NCBI GenBank assembly: GCA_038501195.1
Contig: JBBPUQ010000008.1
Span: forward strand, 3,172,501-3,236,500
Source of the DNA: Nemania diffusa
Lineage: Eukaryota; Ascomycota; Sordariomycetes; Xylariales; Xylariaceae
DNA: 64,000 bases
Direction of reading: 5' to 3'
This document shows positions 11,871 through 24,600 of the stretch, one piece after another. The position numbers were made by a program, and so were the translations under genes. Within the stretch, counting starts at the first letter, position 1. Every line of letters starts with the position of its first letter. Under the pieces are notes generated by a model. It searched no databases. It was not told the origin of the DNA and worked only from the letters and a program-made list of their open reading frames with translations.

Positions 11871-14800
11871 TTTGGGAATGTGTGTGTGTAAGTGGGTTTG
11901 GTGTGGTGTTTGGGTGGTTTTCAGGGGTAAATCAGAGATTTGAGATTGGGAGACGCAGATGGAGAACCCAATTTATGTGTGATAAGCTAACGAATAAGCT
12001 AAAATCGACTTGAACGGTGAGATAAAATGGAATAACGAGGATAATGAATCGAGGAGCTCTAGCTTCGAGGTAGGGCGAGGAGAGGGCGTCTTAAGTAGCA
12101 AGCCCGAGATCGGTGGGGAAAGGCTGTAGTATGCAGACCCGGGGTGAAGGATCGTGAGATTACACGAAAGGTCACGGGACGTCGGTTTGATGAGAAATGG
12201 GGATTTCCCGACAAGAAAACAATGGTCTTGCCGCTTATTAGCAACCTTCTTAGTCGCCTACGGGTTGCTAGATCCGCTTGCCGTGGTGGGGAGGACCTGT
12301 CTCGTGAATCGCTTTTCTGACCAGGTACGTCTTAGGAAAACGAAACGTGCGCCGTGGGGTGAAATAATGGGCGTTCTCTAGAATGCGACGGTCGGGGGGA
12401 TCGCGAGATTGCGTGTTGCTATGTATATACTTTTTTTCTTTTCTTCTTTTATTTTTTCAGGAGTAGTATATATGTACATACACCTGGATAGAAATAGAAA
12501 CAGAAATAGAAATGGCTATAGGAGAAAAGTTGATCTGACAATTCGAAAGGAGAAGATAACCTCTTTTTCTACTTTTCCGACCTACTATCTAGACATTTTG
12601 TGGATTTTGCCTCTTCGCTCCTATTATCGAGCCTATGCGTATCTAGCTTCTGCCTCCTCGCGCGTCGCGCCGGTTGCTAAGTGGTTCTGCCGTCTCGTAT
12701 CCGCAATTCGTTCCAACCCGTTCCAGGGCCGGCTGGATAGCGCAGCAGACGGTGTATGCAAGATAGTGCACGAAGCTGATCAGTATCCTCAAACTTCTGG
12801 GGCTGGCCCACGGGTGGCAATGCCAGGCAGGTTCGCGGACTCCGGCCTTAGTTGGTAGCGAAAGCGCTACATCTTGCACGAACGTATGTATCTACAGTGG
12901 TGTAATACTTAATCTAGGTAGTACATACATACATACTGTATGTACGCATACATAGCTGTGATTGTGTACATAGTATGCAGTGTAAGTGTTGTGTAAGATT
13001 ACCGAGCATGAGCTCAGTCTATCTATGTACATACGTCAGGTACCTTACCAGCTACCACACACCCGACCAACAAACACAGCGAACTCCCGAGTGCTATCCG
13101 GCGCCTGTCTGCATTGCCTGCCACTGCGTGGAGGGAATCCTTGACCAGAAATCTCTGCGCAGACTCGTGAGCAAGTCAGATAGGAGGACAAGGCCGTGGC
13201 GGCCAGCGGAGCTCGTATGCAATTACAGTTTGTCTCCGGTTTCTAATGATTCAGTACAAATCCGTTTTAAGCCCCCATTCCCTCACGTCATGTCTGGTAC
13301 GTATATACATTATGCAGTAGGTAGGTATGTATGGCCAAGTTCCGTTACTCCATTACGCAGGTCCATCCTTTTTTTTTATGTAGGTACTGTAGGTATTGTG
13401 TGTGCCTTGTAAGCAGACCGCTAAAAATACAAACCAGAAAGGAAAAAAAAAAAAGAGAGACCCACGACCACAGAGTCAGGACCCCTGGGAATACTCCAGC
13501 CTGGTGGAGGGTCTAGAGGCTCTGGAGCCCACATGTTACCCACCAAGATCATCATGAGACAGCACGCCCGCTGCCAGGACCCATAATCCCAAATTTGGAA
13601 GTGATTTAATTCTTCTTGGGAGTGGCTTGACATGTGCTAGGACGGCTTTGGTCTCTTGGCGAGGCCTGCCACTCTGCAGTAACGCCATCCAGGTGCGTGG
13701 GACAGTCGCAATGCCAAGCCCAGGCAAGCTATGAAGAATAACCTCCCCCTGTTCGCTTGGCGATAGCGCCGTCTGGGCGCCATGGCCATTATTAGCAATG
13801 CCATCTTATCATCGATTTAGTATGTATGTATGTACTGTAGGTAGCACACTCCACGTAAGTATACCTATCTGTCGTGACCGTCTATTACACAACTTACACG
13901 CCAAAGCTGAAAATACATTGGATACCGACAAACAAAATCATGACCGATGTTCATCTCGGTTTGACAAGCACCCCGCACTCCTCCAGGCGATGGAGCGATT
14001 CAGAGTGTTTTACTGTTGGCCACAGCGACTTATTCGTTACACTAGCTCCAGATTAAGTTATTACTCGACATAACAAAACAGTCCTCACCGATATCTGACC
14101 GATCTTCTAGGACTAGGTATCCCTGGTGGATATAGTCTAGGTACGTATAGGACTCCGCAAAACGTACAATAATAGGAGAGGTTCCAAGAGGAAGCCTGCC
14201 TATACCGACTACTTAGTAAGAACCGTATCCGGAGTCTCTCTGGCAAGACACCGTCAGCCCGACCACCAAAACTACTACCTAGATACCGGTACATACACTA
14301 TAGAATATGCACGTAGTCCAACACCATGAGCTTGAAACATTCCTGCGTGATTATCCAGGGCGTGGGGGGTTTTGCACAGTCAGACTTGTTTGGATAGTAT
14401 ATCACTATTATTTCTGTCAACGACACCAACTACAAGAGGAAGGTCTACACCAACCTAGACGATGAAGCGTAACTAAGCAAACAACAATGGTTGAGTTTTT
14501 AAAAACATTCCCGTGACAATTAGGACCCGGGACCGGTGACCGGGAATCCAAGGCGTGACAGCTACGCGCACATGCAGAGGACACTATCTACATACATAGA
14601 TAGCTTTTCGAAACGTGCAGCGATCTCCCTCATATCTAACATCGTTACTGTGGCGCCCGCTACCGCTGCCGAAACCTCCCCAATCCTAAAGTGGGATTGC
14701 GATTAGGGGAGAAGCCAATGGCAGTCCATGACACGCCGAGCAGCTCTGATCGCGCTTAGCTCTTAAATTACTACACTCTACTGTAGGTACCTAGGGTCCT

Positions 14801-15716
14801 AGATCTAATTGTGTACACATATATGTACATACAATCGTGACAGATTGCATTGATGACGCGGAGCAGCGCTGGTCGTGGCAGCTGACCGGTCGACCCTCAC
14901 CGCCAAAAATTAATTCACGATGGGGTCTTAGCCTCGAAAGGGGAAGCTTAATGTCAGCAAAAAAGCTGAGGGGGCCCCCCCAATTCCCCATTTTCTCACA
15001 CGAAGCGGAGAAACTAGTGCACAGTAGTGTAGGCAGATCTCTCTTTTTTTCCTCCCTCCTTTCCTTTTCCCTCTTCTCGACTCCTCCGAAAATCCGGGGT
15101 GCTTCCAGCTTCTAGCGTAGAAACATCCACTCGGTGGGTAGCTTTTGAAGAATTTTCTTCCCTCTTCTGTTATATCTAGTTAGGCATGCCCACTACGGTG
15201 GATGGTAGCCGGCGAGTACCGATTCAGCGGTCGAGTTGGCAGCTTCGTGACTGACAGCATATATAGTGTCACTTAGAAACGGCTTGCCCAGCAAACACGC
15301 AAGCCAATGAGCCAGCAAAGCCTCTTATTCCTACGGTAGAGCAATGCTAATATGCACTTTGCGCGCGATATATCAAGCCAAAAGTACAGATGTAATGATT
15401 CGCTCCGATATGCGGCTCTTTGTATCGCATTTTCAGCAGGCCACCAGCTCGCGTCGTCATTCGCGAATTATTGCTACATGGTTGACGCTGCGCACTTGCA
15501 GCGCATTGCGTGGTTAACGCTGCGGTTGGTTCGCTTAGGCAATAATATCTGGGATATCATGTGCGTCATTCGGGACATATCTCCCTGATTGACAATCGTC
15601 AAGGGTCGTGCTTCGCATTGAGGTATGTAGATATTTTAGCTACAGTAACGTAGATGTACTGTACCTACGTGCTTCACAAGAATCGTGAAAGCCTAAAACT
15701 TGTAGAAGCCGTTAGA

Positions 15717-15731
15717 TACCTACAGTAGGTA
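15717..15731. repeat. Near-palindrome TACCTACAGTAGGTA
   Basis: This is a 15-base inverted repeat with an odd central base. Together with CTACCTAGGTAG near 15.79 kb it belongs to a family of short TAGGTA/TACCTA palindromes scattered through the intergenic parts of the window. Confidence 0.6.
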
Positions 15732-17765
15732 GGGTACTTAGGTACGCAGTACACTATACTATATAGTAATGTGTGCTGAGCTCTCAGCTAGCTACCTAGG
15801 TAGGTAGCTTAGCCGCATTGACGGCTAAGTTACCACATTCGTACAGGCAGGCACTGCGCTGCGAGATTCGACGCTACCGAGGCTGTCTCACCTCTATCTA
15901 CACTACAGAACACACTACCTATTACATCCCGCGCGCCCGCGCTGCCAAGCAGGTTAATGCCGGCGCTCTCGGAAGAGTGGGATCAGCCCTGCATGAAGCG
16001 CTACTCCGACGCATCGGGCTGTTCTATGTCCGACATAAGCTCTCGGCTGAGCTTACCATTCCGGTGCCACCAGCAACAAAACATCAGGTACGGAGTACCT
16101 ACAGCATGTTTGTTTTCTCGTTTTGTATCTCGTTATCGATCACGTTATCATTACCTACATGTACCTACACTAGCACCCGCGTACGTAATTCCCCAAGAGT
16201 TCTGCACAGGTACATCATGAACCCTATCTCGGTCTATAGTTACAAGATAGGGGGCGCCGCTGTTCATTTCCACACCTCTTCGCATTTCAGCCGCTACATA
16301 CATATAACCTGATTCACCCATCACCTCATGTTTCCTGTTACATTCTCCACAAAAGATAACAATCCTGCTCGCTCAGGGCCAGAATAACATCACCTAGTTT
16401 CTCGTACACACGAATATTGAGTTATTCTCGTGCCGCTTCGCTTGAGGCCAGCTTCGAAGGCACCTCCACGTTCTATCGCTACGGCTGGTAACGTAGCGTA
16501 CTGTACTATGTAACTCCAACCAAATGGTATCTTCTCTAGACTAACAGCTAAGTAGGTAGCGTCACACAACAGTCCTACCTATTTGCTGTCTGTACCCAAG
16601 TTAGTTCAGCTCGAGGTAATATATATAGTGGGCGTAATAGTCGAGTGCCCACTAACCCAGTGGAGTATGGCCAACATAGTCTATTTCATGGCGACGAATA
16701 AGAAAACTTTTCATACTTTCTATTAGTTTGGCTAGCAAGTTGTCCTGACCGCCCAGGCACCGCCTAGCACATAGCTCCCGAGCTGTCAACTGATTGCTAT
16801 ACAAGTGCGACCCCTTTTTGTCTAAGCAGTGCCTTTGACAACTCACTTTGTTCCTAACTATGTCACCAACGAGTCCGTCGAAACTAGAGCTCGGTTTCAC
16901 GGCTGAAGTATCCCTTCGTCACGTTTGCACTCAAGGGGGTTTGTGAAGGATGCATATGCATGCTACAGATTCGATCAATCATGAAGAGCGGCGACACAAA
17001 CCCAATTTACTGTGAGGGTCTTTAGCTCCGATATAAGCAAGGCATATAATACAAAAGTGCCAAATAGGCTTTCTATCAAACCTAACTGTGTGCATCAAAG
17101 GCGTCAAACTTTCAGCATTCAGCACATCAACGAAAGCCCCGTAACGCGACGTCAATGACCATATGTGTTCATAGCTGTGGGGGCGCAGCATTTCCCGGGA
17201 CGGTGGTTGGGACGTTTTCGTCACACTTGCGCTGGATTCGATTCGATTCGATTCGGGCCAAATCCAGCTCAAATGGCAACATCAGGGCTGCCTACCGGTC
17301 TCGATCGTACGATATACTACATGAACTAGGCGCCTGCGCCGTTCCTCGATAGTCTTTGTGCTGCTGTAAGACGCGCCGGTTACTACTGCAACCCAACGGT
17401 GCAGTCGTCTATCCCATTAGGGGGTCGTGATTGGTTGGCAACGATATTAGGTCGCAGAACACGAAACAACTGCTCTCCCGCCGTGATAAGTTAGTGATTG
17501 TTTCTTCGGTATAGTACAAGGATAGGATTCGGCGCTCATGATCCAATTATATGAGCCCTTCAGTGCACATATCCACGTCGTTGCAGGCACGTGCTTCCGA
17601 AAAGCATTTCATCTAACCTACAAGCTTTAGGCTCTCATGCTATGAAGATCTATTACGACCTTTAAATAGAAACTTCTATTATGCTAGCTATATCATTTAA
17701 CATAATACATGTATGCAGAGCCTCATTATCCATGACAGGGACTCTCATAATGCTTATCTAAATAT

Positions 17766-18275
17766 TCAAGTCGTAGCCTCAATTGTTCTTACGCCTCTTA
17801 AGCTCATAATGACATGTCTCATATTGAACAATACAGCATAGGCAGCAGCCATACAGAAATGAGCATCTAATTTCTCTCCTGACTCTTCTAATTCATCAGT
17901 CACTTAAATGATAAGCTCATTTTTGACAAAGTAGTCCTTGACCAGTTCATGAATAAGCCACAGCAGCTTATGATCGGGTTTTATGTTAAGTTTGTTGTAG
18001 TTGTGGTGAGCTTAAACATTCCTTCGTAGTCCCTGAATTTCATAGAGCGGCGAGGTTGTCTGAGAGTCAATAAGCCGAACGCTCACTTGAAATTCGCTCT
18101 TAGAAAGATCCGTATGATCTTCCGGATTAGGACGATGCCATCCTTCCGGCTTAAGTGAACACTCATAAACGCTCAGGGCTATGCTATGCTTAACGATACT
18201 CATAAGATTACCCTTAGTGAAATGAATGACTACACCTGGTCTTACCGAGGTGATGATGCCGGCAAGAGCGACGTA
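17766..18275 (-). pseudogene. Decayed protein-coding remnant in an AT-rich block
   Basis: One minus-strand frame runs 169 sense or stop codons with only two internal stops (TAA after GLRRNV and TAA after KNELII) before a terminal TGA, which is few for DNA this AT-rich. The conceptual product has protein-like composition, with pieces such as VYECSLKPEGWHRPNPEDH, HKLLWLIHELVKDYFVKNE and EKLDAHFCMAAAYAVLF. Both internal stops are TAA, as C-to-T change of CAA would give, which fits repeat-induced point mutation or simple decay. No family is recognised and no start is evident. It may be part of an old transposon or a degenerate host gene. Confidence 0.4.
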
Positions 18276-21200
18276 TCATTAGAGGATGAGCTAAAAGGCT
18301 TTATCTTTTAAATAACTGCCTGATCTCATATTTTATCCCTCAATTCCTTAATCTTGCCATCAAAGTTATATGTATCATCCTTTAGATTAATCTAATATCA
18401 CAGGAAAACGAGGCCGTTAATCTTAAGAGGACTCAAAAGTGTGTATGAGGGTATCACGAGATATCTAGAATATTAGTGAAAGACTAAATAAGTGTGACCT
18501 CCGAAACCCTATGAATGATGTTCTCTACTCTATCTAGGAGGTCAAACTCTCCTTATATTCAACCCAATTTGTAACTGAGACTAGTGTTTCCTCGAAGCCA
18601 CTTACACAAAGCCTTTCTAGCATCTATTCGTTTTTCAGGGACAGTTCCATCGATTGTTCTTTATAGTAATGAACTCAATTTGTAATATTAGAACGACGAG
18701 ATAGGTACGTACGTTAAAATTTTCCAACTCGCCTTCACTATCTATCAAGTGATAGGATAATTTCTTTAGTCAATGTTGAATTTGTCTCCCATGATGCCCG
18801 GACATCCAACAAAAGGAGTACAGGCTTTAAAGCTGTCAACCCTAGCTACTAACCTCCGGTGCAGCTATTCCGATACATGAGATGACGGATGTTTCCGCAG
18901 GCCTCCTTCCTCGCCCCACGGGTACCGCCGATCTTGGCCATGTCCGTATCGAGTCCAAAACACAGAATCCGTACCCCGGGTGTGACTTCGGGCAGGGAAC
19001 CTCCCGGTCAGCCTCTATCCGGGACATGGGGCCATGTGCGGCAAGAGGCGCCAGTCAGTCCATGGATTCGGATGACTTCAATCTCACCATGCTGTTAGTT
19101 CCCATAGTATCCGTGAACCCACGAGTTTGCCTGCTAAGGCACACTACTACTTGTGCCGGCGCTGTGGCGCTGGGTAGGCTCGAGTGTTTGGTGCAAACTG
19201 CGTTCCGGTTTCCCCATCATCTGTTGATGGCGATGTAAGGCTCATCCCTTCTCGGCATGCCTACCCGACCCAACCCCGCCTTTTGAGACTCGTTGCGTTT
19301 GCTGAGCACTCCCCGTGATTGTCACACGTTATAGAGAGTATAGCAATCAAGTTTGTGTATTGATACATGAACTGTAACCGTCCACAAGACTTTGGTGACC
19401 TAGGCGAGTAACTCAGTCTTCGTTTCGGTAACACAACTAATTCGGATGAGTTTGAGGACCTAACAGTCTCGCCGCAACCTCATTGCCCGCAATTTCGAGT
19501 GTCGCTGATAGAGTGTATAGAACGACTCTAACAGTAATAGAAGAGATTCGAGTCGACCATATTGTCGACTAGCATATTAGCAGGTTGTGAAAGTAGTGAA
19601 AGCGACTGCTGGCACTAACTGAGCGCAAAGAATATAACGAATATAGTATAGTGATGAGATCAGGGCTTGAATGTCCGATTGCTACACAGCGTCAGTCACT
19701 CTAGTCGTTAATTTCCGTCATGTTGTTATTGACTGGCGGAGGCAATATACAATCAAGTCATTCTACGTTGGCGGTGATCCCATATGTGCGTACATTATGT
19801 CACATGGTAGCATGTAAAACTCATAGCAAATCCTTACAATTACCTAAGTTCGAAGAAGTACATATTTCTGATCTATCTATTAGGCTCCTCTTGTCTCACA
19901 CTGTCGGCTTACACCTCCGTCACTCCCTATTTGCTGACTTTCTGTACATCAAACCATTACTACCCGTCTCCTTATTAATGCTGCTCTGGATATTACGGCT
20001 TTCTATTGCTATACTCACGTGTTTTGTAGTTCTCATCGTGGGTCGTACATGAGATCATTCTATAGATAATACTAGGATATCCTTAGAGGTTTTAAAATAT
20101 GTGTACGGTACGTTTTTCCCGCCTTATACTCAATGTTGCTTGTCAAGGTTGACTATGGGCTATCTAATACCAGATATAGAGATGTTATTAAGGCTCTACT
20201 AACCTAGCTTAGCACTAGTAATGTGTATGATTTACTCACTCAATCTTTTTACGTAGAAAATGCCATTTCGACAACAGGTACAACCGCTAGTACTACCAAA
20301 CCTCGACTAGCCAATGAAACTATTTGCAAATGGACGATTGAAGGAAAATAGTCGAAACGGACTGCGAGAAGTGTAACAAATAAATATCGAAGAACGATGA
20401 GCAGGTGGTTTCGTCTCGAGTTTAGCTGGGTAACCTATTCATAAATAACCCTTTTATAAGCCAGGGCTTATCGATATGTACTGTAAATAGGGGTTATACC
20501 GTTATATATAATATATACGCATATTATAGAGACCCCTAAAGCGGGTAGAAATCAGGTCTGTGCGCAAGTTTATTCTTGATCATCTCCACCTCGACGATGC
20601 TTGTTGCTTAACGCTGTGTACGAATATGCGTACGTAGTCTCACGGACGGTGCTCACAGACCTGGGTAGCTCGTTTATTTTTGGGTTAGCTCCCATCTACT
20701 CTAGTTGACTAGTTGCGGACGCGCTACTGATTGAAACAAACTTCTTCTCTTGGCCGTATCAAGTGAGTGAGCCAAAAAGGACCAAGTCGCTTGAGTCTTT
20801 ATTGCAATGAAGTGCAGTGCCTACATGAAGAATTTTATCGTCATGTTATTAGCACGAAGGGGCTTGGGTGCACCAAACACCACCATGATGGAACCCACGT
20901 TATCGAGCCGCTCCGTGTCATTTAGGCGCCATCTACATAGCATTAGCCATGTCTCCTGCTGTGTATAACCATCTATAGACCCTATTATGCCTATTGCGAC
21001 GGCTGATAGAAATAGTAGGTAGTTGGATGGGTAGGTATAATCAATCATGTTGGCGAACAAAATGAATCTAACTTACTTCTTGATCGCCCTTGCATTTCTA
21101 TGCTGGCTGAAACTACATGTGAAACGATCGCGACGGGGTTCTGGCGACAGGGGTCGACTACTGCAGCGCTATGGCAGTCTTGGGTCAGGCAAATCCACCA

Positions 21201-21631
21201 ATACCTCATCTCCATGATCGCGGGCTTCAGGGGTTGTATGGATGACTCTCGAACACGGACCCGCCAATGTCACGTTTGAGGTAACGCTCTAAACCAAGAT
21301 CGTGAAAACCCAGGTTCACGGAGATGCGCGGGTGCAGGAGAAGCCTGCCCTATCCAGTGCTTGCGCGCGAACGACCGACCGACGACTCAACACGACGGAC
21401 GACGGGCGAATGAATCTGCAGTTCTCGTTTGCTTCGTTTCTTCGTCACCCATCCACCTTCACTACAGACTTGTCTTCCATTCTATCGCCTACTATGGCGT
21501 CGTGATGAGCTATCCGGATATGCTATCATGATTTCATCTCTTTGTTAATAATTCAAGTCACCCATCGAATGGGCATTTACTTCTTCTATTCTACCCCCCC
21601 GTGATTGCTGCCCAGTGGCATTGCCGTGACC

Positions 21632-24600
21632 ATGGCAGTGCCTGGAACTATTCAGGCCTTAATTGCCGCCTTCTCATTGTTAGTACTCATCTTTGAAGTA
21701 GACTTGTCTGTCTGTACTTACGAATTTATTGCAGTGGCATATTATTCAACGCGGCCTCCTCAGCTCTGGTTCTTTTCGTCAAAGGCCATGGCTCAGCGAT
21801 CTATCGGGACGGGCTGAGGCTGGTCCTCATTTTATTCCTCATCTCATCTTCTTCTTGGGCTCTTATCGAGTTTCTTTCCACTCTGATCGAACCGACCGCA
21901 ACATCTACCTGTCAGGTGGCCGTAATTTTCTCCTCCCTCTTCGATCAGTTTGGAAGGGTATTTGTTGAGCAGTATCTGGCCTGGGCGGTACCAAAGGGAG
22001 ATACGAAATCGCCATTTTCCCTCGTACCTCAGATACTAGTTTTTGGTCGATTCTTCGTTGGCATAGCGTTCACGGCGGTGACTCGGACCCAGTTCAAGCC
22101 TACGTGTGCACCTATATCCAGCATACAGGCGGTTGCAATTACAGCTATCGCCCTAGACGCCGTCATTATTGGTCTCCTAACGATTCAAGCTTTCTCGAGT
22201 GGCCCGGCTAGGAAAGATGCGGGTGCTCAGTCAATAATTTCAAGCATTAAAACGGTTCGCTTCATTGCAGTTGGAGTTGCTGTGTGGTTGGGGGTTCGTT
22301 TTCTACCCCGTCCTCGTATTTGGTGTATACTTACTCTGCGCAGACCAGCGTGACTTCGTTACTGGGACTAGAAACTATAGACCTGTTCTACAGAACCGCA
22401 CTACCCGGAATCGGCCTTACGATCTTAGTTGGTTAGTTTTATTACCAAAAAGATCTTTCCAGGCATCTAATATCATCACGTAGCACTAGTCACAGTTTTC
22501 TCCCAGACACTCGCTGTTCCTCGAGAGCTCCCCCGCCGACCTGATTCACCAGTATCCCGAGGAGCTAGAGACTTGTCATCATCGGATTCCGCAGATTACC
22601 CACCTTCCCGTTATGAAGACTTAAAGGAGAACGAAATCGTGACGGTATCCGCGTTTACGGCAAGAATAGAAGGTGGCCGAGGTGTTCGGCGGAATGACGA
22701 TGGCACGTTCCCTACGATCTCGAAACCAATGGCAGTTGGGCTAGATACAAATGGAAATCCAGTCCAAGAACAGCTTTTCTCGACCACTGGGCCATCAAGT
22801 TTGGCAATGGCTTTATCTGCAGCACCGCCTCTCCCAGAAAATCGGGGGATGATTAAGAGTACGGGTAGTCGTTCGAAGTCTGTTTCGAAGCCCAAGAAAA
22901 TGGGGAAACTGGCAATCTCGAACCCAATTATCAATGAAGACGAAAACATGCAGAATTCACTCAAGAAAATTCCTACAGTGGGGCTAGAGGAAGCGGCAAA
23001 TAATGACAGATTAAGACGACAACAGTATGTGCCACGCGTCTCGACTCTGATAGCACCGCGTCCTGCGCCACGGCCTCCTAGCCCCTCTACAACCTCTGAC
23101 ATGGAGAAAAAAGTGGCTGGGTTGTTGGAAAGATCCGAATCGACCAAGACAACTAAGACATCAAGCGGACTATCTGTTGAGGGAAATGCGTCTTCTACTG
23201 CTACCCTGCTATCTCCTGGAATCGACGCCGTTCGACGTCGATCTCCGCGACAACCAGAGCCAACTGCGACGCCGTTTAGAGTGATTAGACCTGGTGAACC
23301 TATTCGAATACCCATCCCCAGGCCACCAGTACAAGAACCAGATTCACCGCCAACAAAACCAGAACCTGTGAAAACGCCTCTTCAACGTCGCCCTACCAAT
23401 GGACTGCCTTCTAATCCACGCGCTCAGACATTAAAGTCCGCCGCAACAGAGACTGGGAACCCAAAGACTCAAACTGTTATGTTTGTGAATAATATTGTTT
23501 ACAATAATCCAGATGCCGTTGGAGACATTATTCAGGGAGTTACTAAAGCGCCACAGCCTCCTGATTCGGCTGATTCTGTTGTGAATCGCCCGCGTCCTAT
23601 CCCGAGGAAAAGTGACAATGATCGCCAAGTCTTCCCAGCTGAAATATCCCCGAATCAACATAGAAGAACCAAGTCAGGCGGATCTATTGTGAGCCGAAAG
23701 TCGATACTGCAATCAGTTCCTGGAACTCCAACTGGGCTCCCCTCTCTTCCTCCAATTCCACAGATGATTAGTGCGACAACTAGAGCCGTACCGAACATTA
23801 CCAAGGGCATGACTGTTGAAGAGAAGATGAACATGTTTTACTCTGCACCATCGACCACACCTTCTAGTACCGAATTCAGCACAAGACGGCGCTCATCTGT
23901 TCCTAATCTACCTACTCTCCCTGCTCTCGAGGAGGTGCGTTTTCAACCACTGATAGATGATTTATCCGATTCAGAATTGGGAAATGAAGATGTAAGAGTC
24001 TCTAGAGCTAGTAAAAGAACTACGGCACGGACATCAAGTTTACTTGGAATTACGGCAAGATCTCAGGTTGTCAGCCAGGACAACGGCTTAGCAGCGTCTT
24101 TCAATAATCGTAATCCCGTAGAAGAACTGGGGAACTCTTGGCTGCCTGGGATACCACTCGATGCGACTGGTGGGAGCTTTCGGATGTCTGGAGAAGTAAA
24201 ACGTAGGTCCTCTCCAGTCCTTCCTAGAGCTGGGCAACTAAGCATGTCGACCTTCCGGAGCGAAGCACGACCCGAGAGTGTGGAAACAATGACGAACTGG
24301 GGTTCAGTGTACTCACCCGTAGTTCCGGTCGCCAGGCAAAATGCCCGCTCAACTTATATCCAGAAGGCCCCCAACAATACTGCCAGCACTGAGGAAATTC
24401 CTATTATACTGCTCGAGGAGTCTCTCCAGGGTCCAGGGGAGAATGGACAGTCATCAGATTCTGAAAGCGACAACTCTGCATCTGGCCATTCAGATACCTC
24501 TCAACGCTTATCGGGAAAGTTCCATCACCGCCTAGGCGACGACTGTCCTACTTTTTCGGCTCGAAATGATCAACCACGACCAAGGAAGATGCCTCCCCCC

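Larger units (their letters stand above)
11871..21631. other. 9.8 kb gene-poor region
   Basis: No intact gene could be supported. The open frames are short, lack ATG starts (12409-12858 and 15818-16312 begin at TTG) or show no recognisable domain (18882-19238, 19720-20052). The region holds microsatellite-like runs, TACCTAGGTA-type palindromes near 14.8 and 15.7-15.8 kb, an AT-rich block at about 17.5-18.8 kb with a decayed coding remnant, a GC-richer island at about 18.84-19.26 kb, and further AT-rich DNA to about 20.6 kb. The last ~500 bases are the probable promoter of the 7-helix protein. Confidence 0.5.

Noticed and set aside
12409..12858. 149-codon frame with a hydrophobic start
   Set aside because: The start codon is TTG and the hydrophobic part comes from a T-rich run; nothing recognisable follows.
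15818..16312. 164-codon plus-strand frame in the gene desert
   Set aside because: It starts at TTG, has no domain and shows no codon bias.
18882..19238. 118-codon frame in the GC-richer island
   Set aside because: All frames are partly open here and the product shows no recognisable feature; kept only as a composition finding.
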